From Oscheius tipulae (lineage: Eukaryota; Nematoda; Chromadorea; Rhabditida; Rhabditidae), in contig JASJZH010000004.1 in NCBI GenBank assembly GCA_037178975.1, positions 11,036,001 to 11,100,000 on the forward strand: a stretch of DNA of 64,000 bases, written 5' to 3'. The notes under the pieces were generated by a model. It saw only the letters and a list, made by a program, of their open reading frames with translations, was not told where the DNA came from and did not search any database. Made by a program: the position numbers and the translations under genes. This document shows positions 11,088 to 21,296 of this stretch, piece after piece. The number at the start of each line of letters is the position of its first letter. Position 1 is the first letter of the stretch.

Positions 11088-11498
11088 ATGTCCACGCGAC
11101 GACCCGTTTCACTTCTGTTTTTCTATATTTTCTGCCTAATTCCCTTTTGCGCCGCAGGTAATATTTACCAATTCAATTCAGACATTTTTAAGGGCCGTAC
11201 TACAATTACTACCGGTACCCTCAGCAGAATTCTTACTATCCGGGACAATACACTGCTCAGAACAATTATTACAACGGGGCGTACAGCAACTACAACTACC
11301 AACCATATTATGGAAGCAATTACGGGAGCGGATACAATGGATATGGAGGTGGAGGATGTAAGATTGAGAAGTTCGAACATTGAAATGTTTCTCTCAGGCA
11401 CCTGGGCCGGAATTTTTCGCGGCAGCACGCGTTATCTCTGCAGTGACGGGTCTCTGAGATATGGAGAGACGGTGGGATTCTCTATCCAGCTGGGTTAA
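11088..11498 (+). CDS. Small secreted Gly/Tyr/Asn-rich protein
   Basis: Exons 11088-11157, 11193-11357 and 11398-11498 splice in phase to about 111 residues. The first 23 residues are a signal peptide (SLLFFYIFCLIPFCAA). Exon 2 is rich in Tyr, Asn and Gly (NNYYNGAYSNYNYQPYYG, then SGYNGYGGGG). Exon 3 adds a short Cys-containing tail (GCTWAGIFRGSTRYLCSDG). Similar Gly/Tyr-rich secreted proteins in nematodes include cuticle/eggshell components and antimicrobial-type peptides, but the two-Cys C-terminus fits no family I know. The unspliced reading keeps an open frame that looks Thr-rich and is misleading; the spliced model is preferred on composition. Confidence 0.6.
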   Translation: MSTRRPVSLLFFYIFCLIPFCAAGNIYQFNSDIFKGRTTITTGTLSRILTIRDNTLLRTIITTGRTATTTTNHIMEAITGADTMDMEVEDVRLRSSNIEMFLSGTWAGIFRGSTRYLCSDGSLRYGETVGFSIQLG

Positions 11499-11605
11499 GA
11501 CGGATTAAACTAATGCTAGAGTCTTTTTTACGCGAGTCATTCATAAACTGTCTGTTTCCATAGATGCTCTCTGTCCCTCTGGTAAGCAATCTTCTTTTAT
11601 GAAAA

Positions 11606-12875
11606 CTAAGCTTGAAAATGAACTCTTCGGTTCGAAGGTGGTCTTTCCAGACTTCGATCAACTAACGAAGATCTTCCGGTAGAAGAAACCTGGGTAACTG
11701 AAGTGGATCCAGTCTGGACGACATTCGCGTTAAGGCATCCAAATACTGAAAAACATAGTATTGTCTGTCTCTGTCTCAACCTACCTTTATTCAATAGCAT
11801 ACAGAATGCCCTCCTATACGGATTCGTTACCAAGAGCATTGTCAACAATCCCAGTGTTCCATGAAAAGAAAACAGGCACACCATGCCGTTCGTCAAATCT
11901 GAACAATGGCCCAGCCTTTTGACAATTCTACCTCTGTTCAAGTAACCAAACCCCATCTGTACCACGCAAACACAGATCAATGGCGTCACCAGGACAAAAA
12001 GATGCACTGTTGACTGAAAACTGCTGGTTGTTAACCAATATTTTCGGGTCACCTGAGCTATTAGAGCTCTCAAAAAATGTCGAGATTGTCTCCTCGTGAC
12101 CGTGGACATATTATTCGAGAGGCTATTGACCATTCGGAAGGAATAGTATATGAAAAATCCGACCGTGGACAGAATCACGATTATGGCAATTACGGTGACG
12201 ATGTAAACGAAGTATGCATAGGTTGATTGAATCAGGGAGGTGGCTATAGTATGATCAAGCAGGAGTTCCTCTCTGAGTTCCTCATACTTTAGAGATAGAT
12301 TAAATTTCGTGAAGTTCATATCTTCTTGTCCGGGGAAAATAAAATAAAGTACTGGTGATGGTCCGATACCACAGACGAAAACAGAAAAAGTGTAGAAAAA
12401 ATATTTGGTCTTGTTGCGGAGCTTGAAACGGTGGCTGTGGTTGAGAAGAACGTCAAATCGGAAGTGGAAGAGTAGATCGACTGTTGTACATGTGCCTGAT
12501 AAGTTTCAGGTCATAAAGACAGAGAGACAGAGAATTCCTACCCATAATGAAGAAGATAAGAATAGAAAACTGGGTAAAAGTTGGTACATTGAGCCACTGT
12601 AGTACTCCCTCCATGTAGAAGCCAATAGTTGGGGCTAACATTATTGGCGTTGTAAAAATGGTCATGCAGAGGTCACAAAACATTATCCTGTACACTTTTT
12701 GCGATGTTCGGAGACTAAAAACTTACATGGTAATGTGAACCAGTAGCAGTCTTCTGTAGAGTTTATGCATGGAGCTTGGACTGTGATGATAGACGACATA
12801 CAGACTCAAAATTCCAATTGGAAGATTGACAATTGTTATGGAGTGAAGAGTGAGGAGATAGGCAGTGATATTCAT
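11606..12875 (-). CDS. Serpentine chemoreceptor, class H-like (Srh)
   Basis: A seven-TM nematode chemoreceptor of the Str superfamily. The start ATG (12873-12875) gives MNITAYLLTLHSITIVNLP, leading into TM1. TM2-TM3 include IMFCDLCMTIFTTPIMLAP and FTQFSILIFFIMG. Exon 3 carries TM4 with the PSPVLYFIFPG loop. TM5 is TYAYFVYIVTVIAIIVI. The family signature SLSNNMSTVTRRQSRHFLRA and ALIAQ precedes TM6, and FSFHGTLGLLTMLLVTNPYR is TM7 with the conserved PYR. Introns are about 33-45 nt. One intron (12497-12530) contains a CTCTGTCTCTCTGTC tract. The protein is probably an olfactory receptor on ciliated neurons. It sits apart from the Str cluster at 35-44 kb. An upstream short exon cannot be excluded. 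Confidence 0.72.
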
Positions 12876-13075
12876 TTGCGATCTCTCATGATGGCTGATC
12901 GCTAAGGAGGATTGCCTGAAAATTATGGGTTCGAGTGGGCGATTGAGGTATCAAGAGATATGTGAGTTCAGACTGGAAACATGACCTGTCGCAGAATAAT
13001 CAGATGAGTGAGTAACGGGGGCATGGAATGAGGTTAGCTTTTTTGCATCGAAGAACATTGTATGTAAGGCATATA

Positions 13076-13400
13076 ACGTGTTTTCCAAAACACTGGCAGA
13101 AAAATAGGCTTCAGCCTAACAAAATGTCAGACCACAGCCATTTTCCTTCAAAAAGCTGTATTTTTCTCTTGATCACTCTCGACGCTACTTCGTTAAACTC
13201 GTTCCACAACAAATATGATCGGAGGTACCACAGGTAATATCAAAAAGGAAATAACTCTTTTCGGCTCGAAGAAGTGGTTTTACAGCTGAATGATGTTCTG
13301 CAAAGTTGTAGATTTTGGTATGGGCTACAAGTTTGCAAAACATCAAAAAGCAGAAAAATCACTTGAAAAATCACATACAGCGCGTACGAAGTCTCTCGGC
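13076..13400. repeat. Dispersed repeat family R1, copy A
   Basis: Shares ordered blocks with 58473-58660 and in part with 22650-22830: TTTTCCAAAACACTGGCAGA, AAAATGTCAG, GATCACTCTC...GCTACTTCGTTA, CGTTCCACAAC, CATCAAAAAGCAGAAAAATC and GCGTACGAAGTCTCTC. The last block runs directly into an imperfect CT(G)TCTC tract. It is not coding in any consistent frame and carries no visible terminal inverted repeats. Confidence 0.65.
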
Positions 13401-13804
13401 CTCACTGTCTTTCTGCTTTTCTGTCTCCCAGTCTCTATCAACTGTTTACCTAATGGACGTTCTTGTTCTATCACACCTTTTTCTGCAGATCGTCCGCCAG
13501 ATCTTTGGCGACGTCGAAAACAAAAATCGAATCGCTCTCTTCATCGCCTGCGGTGTCTCTCTGAACCCAGACCACACGGCATCGCAGACTGTGTGCCGGT
13601 CGTAGATCCGTGTTATTGGTGACCAAACACCCTGCTGGCGCCTTGTTTTTCTCAGCGACTACGGTTTACGAAGCCCCCTAAGGCCAAAATCGAGATGTAC
13701 GCACTGTACGAGCGGGAGATTGTGACACCCTAACCTGTCTTTTTGCCATCGGGGGTAGGTGCTAGAACTCGTCGTCCGCCCCCTACAGTAAAGCCTGGAG
13801 ATGG

Positions 13805-13811
13805 TATATAA
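13805..13811 (+). promoter_or_regulatory. TATA box of the small Cys/Gly/Pro-rich gene
   Basis: TATATAA lies 97 bp upstream of the ATG at 13908, with pyrimidine-rich sequence (CAGCTTCTTCTCTCC) about 30-40 bp downstream as a plausible start region. Confidence 0.5.
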
Positions 13812-13907
13812 CGGGGCTGAATATGGGTTGAAAGTATCAGCTTCTTCTCTCCAGCTCTCTCTCTTCTGCTTCTTCAATGCCTCAAAAAACAATCTGACTT
13901 TCAGAAA

Positions 13908-14111
13908 ATGAGAATCCTCTTCGTCTTCATGATGATCGCCGTCGCCTTCTCCAACGCCTTCCTCTTCCCCAGCTCAGGCGGCGGATGCGGATGTGCTCCT
14001 CCTCCTCCCAGCTGTGGATGGTTAGTTTCTAGTGTTCTTCCTTTGGTAATGCTATTAATTCTCAGCGCTCCCCCTCCTCCTGCTCCCTGCGGTGGTGGCT
14101 GCGGAAAGTAA
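13908..14111 (+). CDS. 52-residue secreted Cys/Gly/Pro-rich peptide
   Basis: Exons 13908-14020 and 14066-14111 with a 45-nt intron give 52 residues. MRILFVFMMIAVAFSNA is a clear signal peptide. The mature part is about 35 residues: GGGCGCAPPPPSCGCAPPPP followed by APCGGGCGK, with Cys-X-Cys and PPPP repeats. A TATA box lies upstream. Comparable tiny Cys/Pro/Gly-rich secreted proteins are common in nematodes, including N-terminal parts of ground-like proteins, but no ground-like domain follows here. It could be a cuticle-associated or host/microbe-facing peptide; function is unknown. Confidence 0.65.
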   Translation: MRILFVFMMIAVAFSNAFLFPSSGGGCGCAPPPPSCGWLVSSVLPLVMLLILSAPPPPAPCGGGCGK

Positions 14112-17100
14112 GCTGCTCCTACATCGACTCACCCGGTGAAGTACTTATACTCATCCTGTCTGTATACAGCTTTCATTACTCAGTAAAAACCTTTTGGTAA
14201 ACTTTCGTTCTGTCGGTAATTGTTTCTCAGACGGCTAGTGGAAAAGAGCCTTGATAGGCATAACCGCGATGTGATGCTATCTGATCTGACCTCTGGGAGA
14301 CAAGATTGAGGTCTGGGTAAGGGGATGACAATGAGCTCCATCGTAACAGTCTCTGTCTCTCTGTTTTCCCCATGTTCCCCTTCTGAAAAATACTATTTAG
14401 CCAATCAGCTAGATCATGCTTTCCGCTCCGTCTGGTCTCCCGCTGTTCGACCTCGTTCTCACCTTCTCTATTTGTCGGCCAGTAAATTCAAAGGCTCTTT
14501 GGAATGAAACTGGTGATGAAAATAGTATGCACGTGACTCTCCACTCCATGACGCCAAATCCATAAATCCATGCTGCCGTCCAGCTTTGCATGCCTATGAC
14601 AATCGGGCCCGGCGGAAGCGAGCTATTTCTCTGTCCCCCTCTGGCTCAAATTAGCCCAGTGAACTATTGTCTCCACTTCCTCTGTCGTCATGGACACTAC
14701 ATCTCCGAAAAAATAACACTTTTTCATGTATACAATTCATTACTATGATCCAAACGAGCCTGTGGTGAGTGACTTCTTGCCTTTGATGAATGGGGTACGG
14801 GTACGAGATTAGCTAAGGGTACGAGATTAGCTAGCGAGTTCACGTCATCGGCGGGCAGCGGGAACTTTTTCAAGTTTTTCTCCCGATCAGCGCGCTAATG
14901 CGCATAATAAGCTTGCAGGCGTGTGAAAATTATCATAGCTGAGGTGGGTAGTCATTAAAAGAGAACTGTTTCAAGGAGGAAAATGGAGTTTCGCTTTGTT
15001 TATGCCATACGTCCTGTCACTACTCATCTTTAAATAGTACAGCAAAAAGGGAGAAAGTGACCCATGTCCTCGCGGAGCGCATGGACAAGCCGATAATTAC
15101 CTGGCAGGAGGACAATTGTTTCCCTCTCGGACAATGCCACCCGTCTGTCAGTTCTCAATACTCGTAAAAACATTTGTATCTCTGTCTCTCTGTTTCACTG
15201 TCTGCCTCTCTGTCCCCCTGCCTCTCGGTCTCCCTGTCTTTCTGTCTCTCTTTCTCCCTGTCTCTCTGCCTCTCTGTTTCTCTGTCGCTAACAGTAGTAT
15301 CCAAATCCCAAAGCATTAGAGACATTTCGCCGATTTAAAGAGTCAAAAAGTGAAGCCGTCCGGGGAGACTAATACCAGAGACAGGCCCAGTTCCATTTGT
15401 TCCCTCCGTTCTCTCCCTCCTGACCGGCGCTTCGTATACCAGTCTCACATTGATTGACACTGTTATTCTTGGTTACCTGGTGCGTCGTTCTAGGTTAGCC
15501 CATGTGGCAGAGACTGTCAGTACGGCGTCCTTCTACGGCGATCTATGTCAGGCTGACCTCGGGGCCGTCTTTCTCTCTTTTATGGCCTAAGACTCCACTG
15601 TCCACACCCGTCTTCGTGCAGGGGCTAAATGTCACTTGACTCTTTACCTTCCCTCCACTTTTACCGTTCATTCGAAAATTCAACTTTGTACTTTTTTGAA
15701 CTGGAAACAGTAGGTACTATTTGTTCACTGGTCAAAGTTAGGAAACACTATGTTTTGGACTCCCCTTTGCTTGTTGTTCTCTGTTATCCAGAAACTTGAA
15801 CCGATTGAGCTGTCAAGAGCTAATGAACAGACAATTATGTCCTTGCGACTTTCTTTTTCATCTCTATTGTAGTCTCTTTCCAAAGTGAATGTGTCAGCCT
15901 GTCTGTTGCGTATGATTCTGACCGGGTTCGTTGACCAGCTGACTATCAACACTGTCCTGAGCTGGTTACTGTCAGCTGGCTTCACTGCTGTTTTTTTTAC
16001 CGCTTACTGTCATGAGTTTTCGCAATATGTAAAGTTTAAGAGATGCTAAAGAGGCAGAGGTGTCCTCCAGAATGAAAGACGTAGTTGGTACAAAATTCTG
16101 GTTACACTGTTTTTCGATAAAACATACAAACCGTTTCAACTGTTTACCTTTTTTCTAACAATTGTTATCACAATGGGTGTCTCATGGCCTGTGAGAGAGA
16201 CCTTGAAAGCTACCAGTTTGTTTTCGTATCTCTTACTCGCCATATTTTGACTCTATCTGCTTCCCTGCCTCTTTATTTATCTGTTTCTTCCCGGCTATTT
16301 GAAGTTTCCTAAACTGACTCGGCTTGCTCTTTTTCCCCAGTCAAAACATTCGTGAATTTTAGAAGTTATTTTCGGTTTTCTTCAGTGAGTTTTGTCAGCC
16401 ACATGGAAGTGGTGAGAGTCCAAATTCGTCAATAGGATATTGAGTTAGTCAGTGATTTCCCCCAAAAAATGTGAGACATTCCAATTTCTTAGCTATACCT
16501 GGCGCAATAAAGCCCTAATATCCCCCTCTTGGTCCAGAATATCTCGTTTTTATCCGCCACTTTCTTCCGTTCCCACAAAGGCCATTTGACCGTCCGGGCT
16601 AACCACCAGTCGCCGGAGGACTCATTGGAATTTGAACGGACACAAGGTGGAGAGAGGCCACGCGTGATTGTGGCCTTGACTTGCACCGCCCTACAGGCCT
16701 CTCCCCTCTCCCGTTAATGACACCTGGGACAAATTCTCATTTGAATTTCTTTCCCAAGCTTTCCTTCCGCCAGATGGGACAGCATTTCTGTACTAGTGTA
16801 GTTCTGTACCATTGATCAATAGGATGTTCATGATTTCGTATAGACTTTTGAACTCTCCATTCTGCTGAGAATCCACAGCCAACAGCTTCTACTAAGAAAA
16901 CCCTCTGTACATATGATGAGACAAATCTGACCCAGCTAATGTTTTTGTTACATTCATATTCCTTCCCTTTCAGTTTTCTATTTTTGTTGTTCACCCTTTT
17001 CGGTTTGGATTTCTAGACTTTATTCACTTGTTCATTGAAAGTATAGGTCTATAGACGCATCCGAGGAAAACTCTCCAAACCTTACGAAGATTAAGGACCG

Positions 17101-17881
17101 GAACTGCTGATCACTCGGTCTTTAACACTTGGTAAACTGTTCTCAGAAATCCCCTACATCCTGAACCTCGTTTGACAGAGTTAGTGACAAATTGCTTCCT
17201 TGAAGTACCAAGATAGCAAATTTCTCACAGCTGATAATATCACTTTTTCTGACCAATTCATTTTGTTGAAAGCATTCAGAGAATTCGGCCTCTTGAATTA
17301 ACTACTTGTTTTACGGAAAACTTCGATTGTAGGTTGTCCTTTCCCACGCTGTTTACCCCTTTCCTACCTCATAGATAGATTTTAACAGCAGGGTTGCGAG
17401 AAACAAGTCTTCTCTTTTCATTTTGTTTCTCTCCCAAAATGTCCTTGCCCCATTCCACGAACTGTCCTCGATGAGCTGTTTACTGTCACACTCACGCGAG
17501 AGGGACAGTGCCCCTCTACAATTAGACTGTCTGCCGACCCGAGAGCGCGTGTGCTGCCAGCCTCTGTCTCATCCCAACAATCGTCCTTCCCTCGCCGCCT
17601 AACTCGTTCTGTCTGTTTCTCTCTCCCGGCTACCGCTCAGTTCGTCTCATACAATGCAAAACGTAGGTTTTGAACGGACAGGACGACCTGACAATGGCTT
17701 ACATTAGGCGCTATTAGGCACGAGGGGCGTCGAAGGGTTTACAGGTCATCAATCTGGTCTCGCATCTTTAAACAATCTTTGTCTCTCAGTCTATCTGTGT
17801 CTCTGTCTCACTTCCTCGGTTGCAACCTTTTTCACAGTACAATCAATTTCAAACGCTGTTAATCCAATTTTTCAGCGGCGG
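14112..17881. other. Gene-poor stretch of 3.8 kb
   Basis: No ORF here has a recognisable domain or coherent splice pattern. Notable content: a local duplication of GGTACGAGATTAGCTA near 14805-14835, and a degenerate CTGTCTCTCTGT-type tract at about 15175-15295. Weak polypyrimidine runs lie before the claudin gene at 17882. It may hold that gene's upstream regulatory region. Confidence 0.45.
15175..15295. repeat. Imperfect (CTCTCTGT)n tract
   Basis: About 120 bp of alternating CTGTCTCTCTGT/CTGCCTCTCTGTC units, the longest intergenic example of the motif that also fills many introns in this window. Confidence 0.85.
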
Positions 17882-18906
17882 ATGTCGTCGGCTAACGACA
17901 TTGCCCGAAAGGGCAGTCTTACCGGCTCCGTACTGTTCACACTAATTGGAATGGGCCTAAGTATCGGAGCCATTCTGACTCCCAGTTGGCAGGTAGTCAA
18001 TCTCAGAGAGTACAATAGCATCCATGAGCACGGATTGTGGTTGGATTGCACACGACACAGCAGAGATGGCTACCACATCTTGGAGAGGTCAGTCTGATGG
18101 GATGTTCTCTCAACAAATCTTAGGTACCAAACAATCTCGGAGCCTCTACACTGCGTCTACAAGTTCGACTACGACAAGTATTCGGGCACTATGGATCTGG
18201 AGGACGATAATAGCCCGGTGGGAGAAGTCAACCGGCATAAATTCTACGGTGAGTCATCCTCGAAATCGTTTCGTATAATCTTCCATCCATTGTGTGAGTC
18301 ACAACAGGCTCGTAAATGGGTCGCGCTGCTATGATACATACTAGGAGAGAGGAGTTAGGAAAATAAGCAGAGATTAAATTTAGCTTATGGACAGAAAGAT
18401 AGAGGAACAAAAACTATTTTAGGATGGCACACAGCCACCTTGATCCTCCTTGGCCTGGCTCTCCTGACCTCTTTCCTCTCCATTTGCCTCGGAATGTGTG
18501 CCTGCTGCTATGGATCTCTGTCCCTGGTCTTCACTGCCATTCTCCTCCTAACCAGTCAGCCAAGCAAAGTTTTTCTGAACACTCCAAATTGGTTCAGCTT
18601 TCCTCTCCTCGGTAGCAGAGGGCATCTTCTTCTTCTACTCTCACCGGGCCGATAACCGGTTTATCAAGGGAATTGTCGGCACCTATGAGGTTGATCTTTT
18701 CTCATTTTCAAGGGATTGAGATAAATTTTCAGCAAAGAGTCGGCCTGGCCTTCTTCCTGGAAATGGCTGCTTGTTTCTGTCACTTCATCGCATTTCTGAT
18801 TGCCATGCTCTCGACCTACTTCAGTTTCAATGGATCCAAGGACCTGTCCGATCACTACAGTCTTCAGAGAAGCTCCAGAACGAATGTGACCAACATTGGA
18901 AGGTGA
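17882..18906 (+). CDS. Clc-like claudin-family four-TM protein
   Basis: Exons begin at 17882 and continue across short introns to a TGA at 18904-18906, giving about 240 residues. TM1 is GSVLFTLIGMGLSIGAIL, followed by the first extracellular loop with the claudin-type W-GLW-C signature (PSWQVVNLREYN then HGLWLDC). TM2 (LILLGLALLTSFLSICLG), TM3 (LVFTAILLL) and TM4 (FFLEMAACFCHFIAFLIAML) follow, then a short Ser/Arg tail. The Clc-like family includes C. elegans claudin-like and NSY-4-related proteins that act in junctions or modulate channels at the plasma membrane. The last exon ends at a sequence (GGAAGgtgaga) that could also be a donor, so the tail may be longer than shown. A paralogue lies at 53819. 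Confidence 0.75.
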
Positions 18907-18938
18907 GAATTTGGACATGTACATCTTGGCAACCGAAT

Positions 18939-19292
18939 TGTCTCTCCTGTATGGTCTCCGCTCCGACTGGAGCCTGACATCCAATGAGCCATCTTGGTTC
19001 TCGCGGTGTCCCGCCCGAACAACTTTTAACACCATGATACCGCAAAAACCAAATTGTCTTTCCTACACGGTCTCAGAATTGACAGGAGCCCAATTTCTTA
19101 GTGTACTGTTCCAATGGAACCGTCCCGTGTTCAAATCTCGATCGTTTCAATACCTAGTAGTCTCTCCCGTACGGTCTCGGAATCAATGAGAGGTCGATTT
19201 CTGAATGGTTGTGACTTCCATTACGATCTCTGCATGGAATCCCAATGATTGTGATCTATGCGGCTAATAAGTAGTCTCCCCCGTACTGTCTC
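18939..19292. repeat. Four-unit degenerate tandem repeat, period ~104-116 bp
   Basis: The motif (T/A)GTCTCTCCYGTAYGGTCTC starts at 18939, 19055, 19159 and 19273. Flanking bases are more weakly conserved. It lies between the claudin gene and the convergent small membrane-protein gene. Confidence 0.6.
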
Positions 19293-19363
19293 GGCTTTCA
19301 GGTTTCTTATTGGTAAGAGCAGTGGATTTCGAAAGATTAGAGTCTGTTTACACAACAACTTTA

Positions 19364-19636
19364 TTAAACAGTAGTATGGGCTGGGACATAATGAGGAACT
19401 GATCTGCCTACAACGTACGGGTGATCCGTCGGCACGGGTCGTCTCTTGTACTTCATGAACCACCAGGCAAAGAATCCCGCTACTCCACAGCATAGACAGC
19501 CCATAACAGAGAGAATAAGGGCTATTACGAGCCAGGTTCCTAAAGTTTCGTATGAGTTTTTGGAAGAAAACAAACCAAATCCATTCGGGCCATAGGCTCC
19601 ATAGGAAGAAGAGTTAAGCAGCGGGTCGTAAACCAT
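19364..19636 (-). CDS. Small single-pass membrane protein ending in -TTV
   Basis: Reading from ATG 19634-19636 gives 90 residues: an extracellular Ser/Tyr/Gly-rich part, one TM segment (WLVIALILSVMGCLCCG then VAGFFAWWF), a KYKRR stop-transfer and a short Pro/Tyr cytoplasmic tail ending HTTV. That C-terminus fits a class I PDZ ligand. The open frame extends further upstream without an ATG, so an additional 5' exon is possible. I do not recognise a family; the Cys-rich TM edge and short tail resemble Shisa/CYYR-type adaptors only in outline. It is divergent from the small gene at 19811. Confidence 0.45.
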   Translation of the reverse strand: MVYDPLLNSSSYGAYGPNGFGLFSSKNSYETLGTWLVIALILSVMGCLCCGVAGFFAWWFMKYKRRPVPTDHPYVVGRSVPHYVPAHTTV

Positions 19637-19810
19637 TTCAAAATAAAATATATTGGTAACGGGGGTGCGTGTTGTGTATATCGAATGCCGGCCGACCAAT
19701 AACGTGGCCGGAAAACAGCAAACAGGTTGCCCTGAAGGCCGCGCGAGGACACTGTTTTGGAAACAGAGACTATGTGACCAGGAGGGGAGAGCCAAAATTT
19801 TTTTAGATCA

Positions 19811-20791
19811 ATGGAATTCGATCCCATGATGATGCCTCCCCAGACACCTCAACCCCGTCTCCCCTACATCAAACATACCCACGAAGATTTTATTGCTGAA
19901 AGCATGCCAGAACTCGGGCACAGGTGAGTCTTACTTGTTTACAGTTGGGAAAACAACAGTTAGATTTGATCAGTTCTATAGTTAGACTAAATTTTTTTGT
20001 TTACAGATCCGATTCAGGATTTGAAAGGTCCAGGTACTCGCTTTCTTGGTAGGCTAGCAACATTTGGATTTCGGTTTTCGGTAGTCAATTGACAGCATTG
20101 AGCAGCAAAACACCCTCGAAAATCTCAGTTAGATAGCTTTGAAGTCTAGTTTGTAGCAGTGATTTAGTAGCAGAAACGTGGAAAGTTTGGGAGGCAACGA
20201 AATCCATATCTGAATATCCAGTTTTTCAACAAATGAGAAGGTTGCTGAAACCTGGGATTTGCTAGAGACATGATTGAAAATGTTATGAATCATGTTCTGC
20301 CATTTTGCTCTGTGAATTTGCTCTAGAAATGTTTGGACAATTTGTGAGGCTCATAGGATAGCCTCTGAAGCGTATAGTCTGTTGAAAAACGTACGGTTCC
20401 GAGTAACAGTGTTTTTATATGTCGGCCAACTGGAAGAGCGGTGCCACTTGAGCCCCAAAAGAGCATTCGCCAAGTTTCTTTATGTAATTTTTTTTTGTCA
20501 TGTGTAATCACGTCCATTCAGAAGAAAGGCAAACTGTTTCATTTGCGAAAAGAGCACTGGGTCGCTCCGCCAGGAGCGTTAGCGAGTTGTAAGGTGTATT
20601 TGAGTAGGTTAAATATACTCAGCTTCAACAAATGAACTTCTTTAAACCCAAAGCTTACAAGCTTTAGCAGATAGTATCAGTACAGTACAAAATTCTTGCC
20701 TTTAATGCAAACAACTTTTTTCAGAGGAGCCTTCCCCTCGACTGATTTCTTCCCCCAGCGTGTCAGAAGGAAGTCGGAGACCTGCGTCTAA
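19811..20791 (+). CDS. Putative short intracellular protein (uncertain model)
   Basis: Exon 19811-19923 starts MEFDPMMMPPQTPQPRLPY and ends at a good donor. Exon 20007-20033 follows a TTTACAG acceptor. Exon 20725-20791 follows TTTTTTCAG and ends TAA. Joined in phase they encode about 68 residues with a basic end (QRVRRKSETCV), which also fits a C-terminal PDZ ligand. In another phase the third exon stays open to a donor at about 20813 with a Ser/Arg-rich product, so the 3' structure is unsettled. No family recognised. The start is 175 bp from the divergent small membrane-protein gene. Confidence 0.35.
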
Positions 20792-21296
20792 GCTCTCCCT
20801 TTCCTCTTCCAGGTGATCTTTCCTGTCCTCTCTTCCATCTTGCCAAATCTTCTCAAGAATTCAGATGTATATCTCAGCAATCACAATAACCTTTGCTCTG
20901 TAAAGCTCAACCCATATCTCTAGCTGTGATTGCCACCAGCCTTTGTTGATCTATGCTTTTCCCACTCTTGTAATAATTGTGCCTCTATCTTTCTCTGTTG
21001 TTCACACTGTCCAACATGTGTTGCAGGAAATGAAAATTATTGAACGGTCGATCGAATTGGGGCGATTAGTACAAGATAGGGGCATGAATTGGGCGGCTGA
21101 GCGAGGGATTGTGTGTTTACAGGTGGGTTCCCACATGGGGTGAATGGATCGTGAAATCGAACATCTGTTCTGGCAGGAGAGACAATTACCTGTAGTACAG
21201 TTCTTTGTACGGTTGAGGGGAGGGAGACAGAGAGACAAATATATAGAGAAGCAGAAAGAGAGAGCGACAGAGAGGCACAAACAATTTTATTGTCAA
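20792..21296. other. Intergenic with a GA-rich tract
   Basis: No gene seen. A GGGAGACAGAGAGACAAATATATAGAGAAGC-type tract (about 21220-21275, the repeat motif found in introns) lies just beyond the 3' end of the lectin gene. Confidence 0.4.

Noticed and set aside
11165-11428. Minus-strand hydrophobic ORF over the Gly/Tyr-rich gene
   Set aside because: The plus strand has a signal peptide and three in-phase exons; the minus reading is its shadow.
14800-14845. Possible transposon end from the duplicated GGTACGAGATTAGCTA
   Set aside because: Only a two-unit local duplication without inverted partner or coding region.
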